NCBI GenBank assembly: GCA_965117015.1
Contig: OZ220747.1
Coordinates: 3,286,001-3,350,000 of the forward strand
DNA length: 64,000 bases
DNA from: Aldehydirespirator sp965117015
GTDB taxonomy: Bacteria > Actinomycetota > Acidimicrobiia > Acidimicrobiales > Aldehydirespiratoraceae
Direction of reading: 5' to 3'
In this document: positions 42,819-50,047 of the stretch, piece by piece
How positions within the stretch are numbered: position 1 is the stretch's first letter
How the letters are laid out: each line of letters opens with the position of its first letter
Notes under the pieces: model-generated
What the model saw: only the letters and a program-made list of their open reading frames with translations
Database searches by the model: none
Told to the model about the DNA's origin: nothing
Translations under genes and position numbers: made by a program

Positions 42819-42848
42819 TTGACAGATGTCACACCGGTGTGAGATGAT
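42819..42848 (+). promoter_or_regulatory. Promoter with internal palindromic operator of the DUF222-HNH gene
   Basis: A consensus -35, TTGACA (42819-42824), is 18 bp from a GATGAT -10 (42843-42848). The 14-bp perfect palindrome TCACACCGGTGTGA (42829-42842) fills the space between them, a classical repressor position. The ATG is 6 bp after the -10 and no ribosome site is visible, so the transcript is probably leaderless. Confidence 0.6.
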
Positions 42849-42854
42849 GTATTC

Positions 42855-44174
42855 ATGCTGATCGACGACGCTCGACGGGTTGAGGCCGAGGCCAGGAGGA
42901 TCTTGGCGCAGGTCAATGACGGGTCTGCGTCGTGTGAGGAGATGCGCGAGGCGATGCCAGCGCTGAAGTCGGCGTCAGCGATGATCGCTGCCGCGCAGAC
43001 CTCCGCTGCGGCGTCGATCGCAGGACGCGAGCGTCACGGCGACGGCGGTGCGGAGGTGCTGGCCACGGCTGCTGGGTTGTCAGTCGGCGAGGCCCGCAGC
43101 CACATCAAGACGGCCAAGACCCTTCGGCATCTGCCAACGGTTCGCGACGCGGTGGAGTCGGGGCGGGTGACCCGGGCCAACGCCAAGCAGTTGGCTGCTG
43201 CCGTGGAGAAGGCCGGCTCGCAGGCTGTGGAGGCCGACGGCGAGCTGTTGGCCAAGGCTGAGTCGATGCGTCCCGAGCAGTTCAGGCGGGTAGCCCGCCG
43301 CTGGACTGCGGAACGCGAGGGCGACCACGGGGCCTCGGAGCACGCCCGCCAGCGAGCCCGGCGTCGAGTGCGGGTGTGGGACGGCGACGATGGGATGGTG
43401 CACCTGCACGGAGAGTTCGACGCCGTGACTGGCAAGCAGATCGCCACCCGGCTGCGCGCCGAAGCCTCCCGGATGCATGACGCCGACAAGAAGAACGCCA
43501 AGGCCAAGGGTGCCGACAAGCGGAACTTCGACCAGTGCATGGCCGACGCACTGGACTACTTCACCGCCGGGAACGGCAGCCGCGGCGCGGGCCAGCCGTT
43601 CGCGGACATCTGCGTGGTCGCCCACGTCGACGACGACACGGCCAAGCTTGTCGCCGAGCTGCCCGACGGCACGAGGCTTCCCGCCGAGGTGCTCGACACC
43701 CTGACTTCGAACGCCAAGCTCACCGGACTCATCTATGACCGCCGCGGCAAGCCCATCTGGCGGACTGAGTCCCGACCCACCGCCACCAGAGCGCAGCGCC
43801 AGATCCTCAACACCCGATGGGGCGGCTGCTTCCACTGCGGAACCCACTTCGCCATCTGCCAGCCCCACCACATCGAACCGGTGTCGCAAGGCGGGCCCAC
43901 CAAGCTCGACAACCTCGTTCCGGCCTGCTGGGACTGCCACAACCGCATCCACCGGGACGGCTGGCAGATCCTCAAGAGCCCCGACGGCAACCACACCCTG
44001 CACCCACCCGACCGAGTAACCCATGGACCCGCTCGCGCCCCCGACGATCCCCCACTGTTCAGATCCGGCCCCCCAAATGGTCCCAACCCATCGCCGCCAC
44101 AGGAGTCACAAAGGTCATGGGCCGGGCCCGAAGCCGCGAGGGCGACACTTCAGAGAGTCTTGGCCGAGCGCTGA
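42855..44174 (+). CDS. DUF222 / 13E12-repeat family protein with C-terminal HNH nuclease domain
   Basis: A 439-residue protein. The N-terminal DUF222 region (residues about 15-280) is helical and rich in Ala/Glu, with LSVGEARSHIKTAKTLRHLP and WTAEREGDHGASEHARQRARRR. The C-terminal HNH domain has zinc Cys325 and Cys328 (CFHCG), His338/His339 (PHHIEPVSQGG), and ACWDCHNRIHRDG with the second Cys pair. Homologues are abundant in actinobacteria and were first called the 13E12 repeat; their role is unsettled, although mycobacterial copies are linked to mobile or damage-inducible regulation. It is not in an intron or phage here. Confidence 0.85.
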   Translation: MLIDDARRVEAEARRILAQVNDGSASCEEMREAMPALKSASAMIAAAQTSAAASIAGRERHGDGGAEVLATAAGLSVGEARSHIKTAKTLRHLPTVRDAVESGRVTRANAKQLAAAVEKAGSQAVEADGELLAKAESMRPEQFRRVARRWTAEREGDHGASEHARQRARRRVRVWDGDDGMVHLHGEFDAVTGKQIATRLRAEASRMHDADKKNAKAKGADKRNFDQCMADALDYFTAGNGSRGAGQPFADICVVAHVDDDTAKLVAELPDGTRLPAEVLDTLTSNAKLTGLIYDRRGKPIWRTESRPTATRAQRQILNTRWGGCFHCGTHFAICQPHHIEPVSQGGPTKLDNLVPACWDCHNRIHRDGWQILKSPDGNHTLHPPDRVTHGPARAPDDPPLFRSGPPNGPNPSPPQESQRSWAGPEAARATLQRVLAER

Positions 44175-44208
44175 ATCCCGCCTCGCGGATCCGGATGAAC
44201 CCTGCGGG

Positions 44209-45078
44209 TTAGTCGTCGAGTAGCAGCTCGATCAGCGAGCTGGTGTCCCAGCGGCCGTGGCCTTGCCGCTGGAGGCGGGCGTAGTACTGGTCGATGACCG
44301 CGGTGACCGGCAGGGTGGCGCCGACACGCTCGGCTTCGGCGAAGCAGATGGCCAGGTCCTTTCGCATCCAGTCGAGCGCGAAGCCGAAGTCGAACTCGCG
44401 GCGGGCCATGGTCACACCCCGGTTGGCCATCTGCCACGACCCGGCCGCTCCCTGCGAGATGGTCGCTACCACCTGCTCGACGTCGAGCCCGGCCCGGCGG
44501 GCGAAGTCGATCCCTTCAGCCAGGCCCTGAACCAGCCCCGCGATGCAGATCTGGTTGACCATCTTGGTGCGCTGGCCGCTTCCAGGTCCGCCCAGCAGGG
44601 TCACCGCCTTGGCGTAGGCGTCGATCACCGGCTGGGCCCGGTCGAAGTCGACCGGGGCGCCGCCGCACATGACCGTGAGCACACCGTTCTCGGCACCGGC
44701 CTGGCCCCCCGAGATCGGCGCGTCCACGAAGCCGACACCCCGCTCGCCCGCAGCCGCGTGCAACTCCTGAGCCAGATCGGCCGACGCGGTGGTGTGGTCC
44801 ACCAGGACCGACCCCGAGGCCATCGACTCCAACACTCCCCCTTCTCCTAGCGTCACGGAGCGAACGTCGTCGTCGTTGCCCACACACACAAAGACGAACT
44901 CGGCGTCGGCCGCTGCCCCTGCGGGTGTCGGCGCGGCGGTGCCGCCGTGCTCGGCCACCCATGCCTCGGCCCGGGAAGCCGTCCGGTTGTAGACCGTCAC
45001 GTCATGGCCTGCCGTTACTAGGTGGCCGGCCATGGGATAGCCCATGACTCCCAGCCCGACGAATGCACAATGGGCCAT
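44209..45078 (-). CDS. NAD(P)-dependent oxidoreductase (tartronate semialdehyde reductase / 3-hydroxyisobutyrate dehydrogenase family)
   Basis: A 289-residue beta-hydroxyacid dehydrogenase. The Rossmann motif FVGLGVMGYPMAGHLVTAG is N-terminal, FVDAPISGGQAGAENG is the substrate motif, and the catalytic Lys is in GQRTKMVNQI. Its layout is standard and its start firm (MAHCAFVGLG). Compared with the 12466-13449 protein it is a shorter, more typical relative. The substrate (tartronate semialdehyde, methylmalonate semialdehyde or another) is not fixed by context. Confidence 0.88.
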   Translation of the reverse strand: MAHCAFVGLGVMGYPMAGHLVTAGHDVTVYNRTASRAEAWVAEHGGTAAPTPAGAAADAEFVFVCVGNDDDVRSVTLGEGGVLESMASGSVLVDHTTASADLAQELHAAAGERGVGFVDAPISGGQAGAENGVLTVMCGGAPVDFDRAQPVIDAYAKAVTLLGGPGSGQRTKMVNQICIAGLVQGLAEGIDFARRAGLDVEQVVATISQGAAGSWQMANRGVTMARREFDFGFALDWMRKDLAICFAEAERVGATLPVTAVIDQYYARLQRQGHGRWDTSSLIELLLDD

Positions 45079-45184
45079 GTAGCCCCTCCTTTACATTGCT
45101 TCAAATGCTGACGTGCCTGAATGTGAACGGTATAGGTGTGCGTCTTGACGGACCAGCGGGATCAAGCAGCCTGACTCCAGGTCG

Positions 45185-45502
45185 TCAGTCACGACCGTCG
45201 GTGATGGAACTGAGCGAATCCTCAACGGCGTCAATCCGCTCGTCCAGAACCGCGAGTTCGTCCCGTTTGTCGCTTGCGGCCGCCCATGTCTCCCTAGGCG
45301 TTTGCTTCATGGAGACATCAAGCTTGTCGAGACGCCGGCAAAGGTTCTCAATGGCAAGCTCGTGTGCCGTGATCCGGGCATTAGAGGCGTCAAGGCACCG
45401 ACAGAGTCGATCCTCAAGTTGCATTAGGTCCGTCTTCAGACCCTGTATTTCTCCTCGCACTTCGAAGGCCGTGAGGGGAGTCGGGGATTCAGCTTCGGAC
45501 AC
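45185..45502 (-). CDS. Small coiled-coil protein
   Basis: A 105-residue protein with two heptad-rich helices (residues about 15-60 and 75-98): LKTDLMQLEDRLCRCLDASN and LAVLDERIDAVEDSLSS. It has no signal peptide, membrane segment or known domain. Periodicity and a normal amino-acid composition make it likely real. Its job is unknown. Confidence 0.5.
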   Translation of the reverse strand: MSEAESPTPLTAFEVRGEIQGLKTDLMQLEDRLCRCLDASNARITAHELAIENLCRRLDKLDVSMKQTPRETWAAASDKRDELAVLDERIDAVEDSLSSITDGRD

Positions 45503-45759
45503 TCGCCGCCACCTCCTCTACCAGCACGAAGCTCACTCTTCCGGCTGAGGTAAGTTCGCGCCGGCCTTCAACGGCGGCCCTACGAGTGTTCCGTCGGCAG
45601 CACGGGGCTGTACAGCCGCGTTCAACCCGAGACTGCTCCTCCCCAGCCGAGCACCGGAATCGGATCAACACCGATGTCAGTGCTATCGCGAATGGCGCAA
45701 CGTCGGTGGGCGCGGTCCGCAGCACGCATGTGCGCCTCCACTGCCGAGAGCGATGCTCT

Positions 45760-46110
45760 CTAGAACGGCTCATCATCAATGGGTGGTTCGCTTGCCAATA
45801 GGATGGTGTAGACCGCTGCCTGCAATTCCTCCTGAGTTCGTTGGACTTGAATGCCGCCTTCCGGCCGAACAGGCGGCGGCGCCACGCCCGTCTCAATGCG
45901 GTGTCGGATCATCCCAGCGCGGAGAGTGGTCACAATACGCTCAAATTGTCGCGCACTCACTCTCACAGATACGCACTTGTTATGAACGATCATGTCGTCA
46001 CTGGTTCGCACAACATCGAACTCGGCGGTCCCCGGCCATCCCGCCTGGATGCCTGTCATGACGTAGTATCGCACGGTCGCTCTTCTGCTGTATGCTATTT
46101 CGTACTCCAT
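45760..46110 (-). CDS. Hypothetical protein
   Basis: A 116-residue protein starting MEYEIAYSRRATVRYYVMTG, with a mixed alpha/beta composition and a proline-rich stretch near residues 77-85 (GVAPPPVRPEGG). I recognise no family. TATAGT at 46112-46117 immediately before the start on this strand would leave the transcript without a leader only if translation starts slightly later. It is uncertain but more protein-like than the frames overlapping it. Confidence 0.42.
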   Translation of the reverse strand: MEYEIAYSRRATVRYYVMTGIQAGWPGTAEFDVVRTSDDMIVHNKCVSVRVSARQFERIVTTLRAGMIRHRIETGVAPPPVRPEGGIQVQRTQEELQAAVYTILLASEPPIDDEPF

Positions 46111-46324
46111 TACTATACCATGTTTTGGGAGACAAAATGCAAATCCGGATATGTTCAGTAGCAGTCGAGCGACGTTGACGACCAGAACGACCCTCTCCCC
46201 ATGCTGAAGGCCTCCCTAGGAAACGCTCGTGAAAGGCTCACCTCGCGAGCGACCCAACGCACGCACCACCGTCGAGACATTCGGAGCGCTTGCCCTGATC
46301 TCGGACTCGGTCTGCTGCGTCTAG

Positions 46325-46408
46325 TGCCCGGGGTGGGACTCGAACCCACATGTCCGTTAGGACAGCCCGTTTTAAGCGGGCCGCGTCTGCCAGTTGCGCC
46401 ACCCGGGC
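46325..46408 (-). tRNA. tRNA-Leu (anticodon TAA)
   Basis: An 84-nt class II tRNA. The acceptor GCCCGGG pairs with CCCGGGC, with discriminator A at 46325 and no encoded CCA. The anticodon stem GCCCG/CGGGC holds loop CTTAAAA, giving TAA, which reads UUA/UUG. A long variable arm TGTCCTAACGGACA confirms the leucine class, and the T arm reads GGGTTCGAGTCCC. In high-GC genomes the UUA codon is rare, so this tRNA may be limiting for lower-GC genes nearby. Confidence 0.96.
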
Positions 46409-46456
46409 ACGCCGCCACGGTATCCCGTGTCTCGTCCCCCGCCAGCCAGCCTGGAG

Positions 46457-46933
46457 TCAGGCCGCGGCTACTGCGTTGTGTTGCAGAGGCTCAGTTGGAA
46501 CCGCCTCGACAGTCTCGGTCCTCAAGGTCAGTTCATCGATGCAGTCATCGCCGTCGATTGCCAGCCACAAGACGGAGCGAACCACGTCTGCCTTGGAGCC
46601 CTCGAGATAGTTGGCCACCAGGATCCCCTCGACCATGTCGGCAAGGACCGCTCCCCTGGGCCGGTCCCCGAGACGGACTGACACCACCGGCGAACCGTTG
46701 CGGCGGCGGATGGACCGGTGGAGGTCGGGGCGGGACGGCGGGCTGGCGAACACGGGCACGACCAGGCCGCGCAGGTGCGCCGCCCGTGCGAGCGAGCGGG
46801 CTGCGGTGCCGAAGTCGAGCGATGTCATTCCCACGAGAACTATGGTCGCGCCGGGGTGTGACACCGCCCCGACCCAGCCCAGGAGCCGGCCCTTAACCCG
46901 ATGCACGTCGACCAGTACAACCCGGCCCAGCAA
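46457..46933 (-). CDS. Hypothetical protein, divergent from PD-(D/E)XK nuclease
   Basis: A 158-residue protein with a hydrophobic-strand core such as ATIVLVGMTSLDFGTAARSLA and VVSVRLGDRPRGAVLADMVEG, looking like a small soluble alpha/beta protein. I do not recognise it. The start at 46933 overlaps the divergent nuclease start by 33 bp; an internal ATG at 46828 is possible. Its position next to a repair-type nuclease is the only functional hint. Confidence 0.5.
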   Translation of the reverse strand: MLGRVVLVDVHRVKGRLLGWVGAVSHPGATIVLVGMTSLDFGTAARSLARAAHLRGLVVPVFASPPSRPDLHRSIRRRNGSPVVSVRLGDRPRGAVLADMVEGILVANYLEGSKADVVRSVLWLAIDGDDCIDELTLRTETVEAVPTEPLQHNAVAAA

Positions 46934-47860
46934 GAGGTAGTGAGCCTGCTCGGAGCCCCGAAGGGCGACCGTCCCGCCTTCGACGCGGGCCTGCGCGACG
47001 AGCTGCGAGGCCTGCTGGAGGAGCGCCTCGAACCGCTGGTCGACACCATCAACTCAGACCGGTTCGACGACGACATCCTGTACCTGAGCAAGTTCAAGCT
47101 CTCGCAGGCTCTGGGCTGCGAGCGGAAGTTCATGGCCGAGCTCGACGAGCCGTTCCAATGGTCCATCCCCACCGCCCGGGGCACGGTCACCCACAAGGCC
47201 ATCGAGTTGTCGGTGCACTGGCGGGGCGAGGCATCGCCGCTGGAACTGGTCGACGAAGCAATGGCCCGTCTCGAGAACGCCGACAAGAGCATCGCCGACT
47301 ACCTGGAGCGCTGCGAAGAGACCGAGCGGGCCGAGCTGAAGGCCGAGGCCGGCGCGGCCATGACCCAGTTCCTGGAGTGCTTCCCCCCGCTCAAGCCCAG
47401 ATGGAGGCCGACCACGGACAGCCCGATACGGGCAGAGCTCCACGGAGGGCTGATCGTGCTGTCGGGCAAGCCCGACCTGACGCTCGGCCAACCCGAAGGA
47501 ACCGTGGCCGGGAAGGTCATCATCGACTTCAAGACCGGCAGATTCTCACCCGCCCATCGAGAAGACCTGCGCTTCTACGCACTGCTGGAGGCCTTGCGCA
47601 TCCTGCCGCCCAGGCTGCTGGCCACCTACTACCTCGACCAGGGCCGGTTCCACCCCGAGGAGGTCACTCGCGACCTGCTGCTGTCGGCGGCCGAGCGGGT
47701 CATCGACGGCGCCCACCGCTACGTGGAGCTGGTCACCGGCACCCGCGATCCGGGGGTCGCGCCCGGCCCGAGCTGCCGATGGTGCCCGGTCCAACCCGAC
47801 TGCGACGAGGGCACCGCCTACCTGGAAGACTCGCCCGAGGGCGGCCTCGAGGACTGGTGA
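46901..47860 (+). CDS. PD-(D/E)XK nuclease with Cas4/AddB-like iron-sulfur site
   Basis: A 319-residue RecB-family nuclease. The motifs are in order: His98 (RGTVTHKAIE), Asp192 (SGKPDLTLG), Asp209 and Lys211 (VIIDFKTGRF), Tyr226 (RFYALLEAL). One early Cys73 (LGCERKF) plus Cys292, Cys295 and Cys301 (CRWCPVQPDC) match the split four-Cys [4Fe-4S] arrangement of AddB and Cas4. It has no helicase domain and no CRISPR genes are near, so it is a stand-alone nuclease, perhaps for DNA repair. Its exact pathway is unknown. Confidence 0.85.
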   Translation: MHVDQYNPAQQEVVSLLGAPKGDRPAFDAGLRDELRGLLEERLEPLVDTINSDRFDDDILYLSKFKLSQALGCERKFMAELDEPFQWSIPTARGTVTHKAIELSVHWRGEASPLELVDEAMARLENADKSIADYLERCEETERAELKAEAGAAMTQFLECFPPLKPRWRPTTDSPIRAELHGGLIVLSGKPDLTLGQPEGTVAGKVIIDFKTGRFSPAHREDLRFYALLEALRILPPRLLATYYLDQGRFHPEEVTRDLLLSAAERVIDGAHRYVELVTGTRDPGVAPGPSCRWCPVQPDCDEGTAYLEDSPEGGLEDW

Positions 47861-47864
47861 CCGG

Positions 47865-49199
47865 CTAGCTCGAGGACCGCCTCTTGGGACGGGGCGGCGA
47901 CGGAGTGGTCGGATGAACCTCAGGGGCCACCTCCGGGGAGTACTCCCCTACCTCCACGTCCAGATGGCGCAACCAGCCCGAACCATGGAGCGCAACCGTT
48001 CCCCCCAGCAGCAGGGCGCCGTACACGCCGAAGGCAGGCCGCGGTCCGACCAGCTCGATCAGCTGGCCCAGCACGAGCTGTCCGAGAGGATTGGACGACA
48101 TCAGCACCATGACGTATAGCGACATCACCTGGGTCCTGCGCTCCTCGTCGACCTGGAGCTGGACGGCGGTGTTGAGCGAACTCGCCGACGCGAGGTGGGC
48201 GGCCCCGATGAACGCCAGCGGCACCAGGTACGACACGAACGACGGTGCCACCGCCAGCGCCACCACGGCGGCCCCGTAGATGACCAGCGCGACCCGCTGG
48301 ATCTGCGATCGCGGCACCCGCCCACCCAGCGACGCCACCACGGGCGCGGCCACCACGGCACCCGCACCGAGCATGGTGAGCATGAGACCGAACCCGCCCG
48401 GTCCCCGGTTGAACACATCCTCGGCGAAGACGACGGTGAGTATCTGGATCGACAACCCGAGCGACCCGATCAGCGAGACGGTGACGAAGGCGACAACCAG
48501 GCCGCGGCGAGCCATTATGTAACGGGCCACGGTGAGCATGTTGCTGATCACCCGCATGCTCGAAGTCCCGGCCGCGGCCGCAGTCCTGCGGGACTCGATC
48601 CGGACCAGCGCGAACACCACCACCAGGGCGCCGGCTGCGCTCACCCAGAACGCGACCGCGGGGCCCGCCGCGGCCACGGTGATCCCGCCCAGCATCGGAC
48701 CGACCAGCCGGGAGCCGTTGAACTGCGCGGAGTTCAGGGTCACCGCATTGAGGAGCAGGTCCCTGGGGACCAACTCGCTCACGAAGGCCTGCCAGACGGG
48801 CAGGTTGAGGCCCCCGCCCAGCCCCGAGGCCGCAGCCAGGCCCACATAGGCGGCCGGCGACCGCACGCCCTGGCTCCAGGCCACAGCCATGAGCACCGCG
48901 ACCAGGCCCATGAACGACTGCGAGACCATCAGGATGTGGCGCCTCGGATAGTGATCGGCCACCATCCCGGCAACCGGCGCCATCAGGGCCATCGCCGCGA
49001 ACTGCGCGAACCCGGCGAAGCCGACCCAGCCCGGGCTGCGGGTCAGATCCCAGACCACCGCGGGGAGGGCCACGTACTGGAACCACCGGGCCGAACTGGC
49101 CGTAATGCCGCCGAACCAGAAGTAGCGGTAGCTGCGATGGCCGAACGAAGCAAACGCAGCAGGAGGCACCGGAGCACCGTATCGCCGCGGGTGCGCCAT
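47865..49199 (-). CDS. MFS exporter (EntS-like)
   Basis: A 444-residue membrane protein with about twelve hydrophobic segments. Between helices 2 and 3 lies the MFS signature AGMVADHYPRRHILM. The first helix follows FGHRSYRYFWFGGITASSARWFQ, typical of the MFS_3/enterobactin-exporter-like group. It should export a small molecule across the inner membrane, identity unknown. The ATG at 49199 is chosen; 49208 is equally possible. It is divergent from an enoyl-CoA hydratase gene, 48 bp apart. Confidence 0.85.
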   Translation of the reverse strand: MAHPRRYGAPVPPAAFASFGHRSYRYFWFGGITASSARWFQYVALPAVVWDLTRSPGWVGFAGFAQFAAMALMAPVAGMVADHYPRRHILMVSQSFMGLVAVLMAVAWSQGVRSPAAYVGLAAASGLGGGLNLPVWQAFVSELVPRDLLLNAVTLNSAQFNGSRLVGPMLGGITVAAAGPAVAFWVSAAGALVVVFALVRIESRRTAAAAGTSSMRVISNMLTVARYIMARRGLVVAFVTVSLIGSLGLSIQILTVVFAEDVFNRGPGGFGLMLTMLGAGAVVAAPVVASLGGRVPRSQIQRVALVIYGAAVVALAVAPSFVSYLVPLAFIGAAHLASASSLNTAVQLQVDEERRTQVMSLYVMVLMSSNPLGQLVLGQLIELVGPRPAFGVYGALLLGGTVALHGSGWLRHLDVEVGEYSPEVAPEVHPTTPSPPRPKRRSSS

Positions 49200-49247
49200 C
49201 ACGGGCATCGGACACCACGTCGCCGCAGGCGCGCCATACTGCGGCCC

Positions 49248-50006
49248 ATGTCCTACGTGATGATCGACACCTCCGACGGCGTGGCCCAGCTCACGCTCAA
49301 CGACCCCGACCGGCGCAATGCCGTGAGCCAGGCGATGAACGACGAGATCGTCGCCGCTCTCGACGAGCTCGAGCCCGACCCGTCCATCGGCGCGCTGGTG
49401 GTGACCGGCGCCGGCAAGGGTTTCTGCGCGGGCGCCGTGCTCGACGACCTGCTGGCCGCCGAGTCCACCGGCATAACCCGCATCTACGAGGGGTTCCTGC
49501 GGGTGGCCCACTCGCCGCTGGCCACCGTGGCCGCGGTGAACGGCGCCGCGGTGGGCGCGGGCATGAACATGGTGCTGGCCTGCGACATCGTGCTGGCCGG
49601 ACGCCAGTACGCCCGCTTCGACTCCCGGTTCCTGAAGATCGGACTCCACCCGGGCGGCGGCCACACGTGGCGCCTCAGGCACGTGACCGACCGCACCACC
49701 ACCATGGCGATGGTGATATTCGGTGAGGTGCTGTCGGCCGGCGACGCTCACCGCACCGGGCTGGTATGGGAGGTCGCTGACGACGACGCCCTGCTGGTCC
49801 GGGCCCACGAGCTGGCCGCCCGGGCCGCGGCCCAGCCCAAGGACCTGGTGGCCCGGACCAAGGCGACGATCCTGTCGCTGGACGAGGTGACCGACTCGTC
49901 CGCGGCGGTGGACTTCGAGCTGCACCCCCAGCTCTGGTCGATGGGAGAGCCCGCCTTCAAGGACCTAGTCCGCCGACTCCAGTCCGAGATCAGCTCCAAG
50001 CCGTAA
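49248..50006 (+). CDS. Enoyl-CoA hydratase/isomerase family protein
   Basis: A 252-residue crotonase. NDPDRRNAVSQAMNDEIVA, VTGAGKGFCAGAVLDDLLAA and AVNGAAVGAGMNMVLACDIVLA are the characteristic segments. The Glu positions of true hydratases are not clear, as in the second crotonase of this window; here RFDSRFLKIGLHPGGG aligns with the usual acidic region. Substrate unknown. Its stop is inside the first unit of a 17-bp tandem repeat that separates it from pyruvate carboxylase. Confidence 0.83.
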   Translation: MSYVMIDTSDGVAQLTLNDPDRRNAVSQAMNDEIVAALDELEPDPSIGALVVTGAGKGFCAGAVLDDLLAAESTGITRIYEGFLRVAHSPLATVAAVNGAAVGAGMNMVLACDIVLAGRQYARFDSRFLKIGLHPGGGHTWRLRHVTDRTTTMAMVIFGEVLSAGDAHRTGLVWEVADDDALLVRAHELAARAAAQPKDLVARTKATILSLDEVTDSSAAVDFELHPQLWSMGEPAFKDLVRRLQSEISSKP

Positions 50007-50035
50007 CACCCAGAACTTCGTAACACCCAGAACTA
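50002..50035. repeat. 17-bp tandem duplication
   Basis: Two adjacent 17-bp units (50002-50018 and 50019-50035) differ only in the last base. The unit begins CGTAACACCCAGAACT. The first unit contains the crotonase stop; the second lies 12 bp before the pyc start. It looks like a replication-slippage duplication with no evident coding effect. Confidence 0.75.
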
Positions 50036-50047
50036 TGGTCTGAGGTC

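Larger units (their letters stand above)
45079..46324. other. Sparse, lower-GC pocket between a dehydrogenase gene and tRNA-Leu
   Basis: About 1.25 kb holding only two small plausible minus-strand genes (45185-45502, 45760-46110). The stretches 45079-45184, 45503-45759 and 46111-46324 carry no convincing gene, tRNA-like or inverted-repeat structure. Longer frames at 45489-45896 read as low-quality Arg/Cys-rich shadow sequence. Base composition is visibly less GC-rich than elsewhere (for example around 46100-46160). It lies directly downstream of tRNA-Leu, a common integration side, but no duplicated tRNA end was found. Confidence 0.55.

Noticed and set aside
42855..44174. Homing endonuclease of an intron or intein
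   Set aside because: The HNH domain is fused to a DUF222 region and has its own promoter; no host gene is interrupted.
45489..45896. A 135-residue minus-strand gene
   Set aside because: Arg/Cys/Ser-rich composition and overlap with better candidates on both sides; no motif.
46325..46408. Integration site with a duplicated tRNA-Leu end
   Set aside because: No second copy of the tRNA 3' end was found in the 1.25 kb downstream, and no integrase gene is present.
49209..49925. N-terminal extension of the MFS exporter
   Set aside because: It runs antisense through the enoyl-CoA hydratase gene and has no membrane helix.
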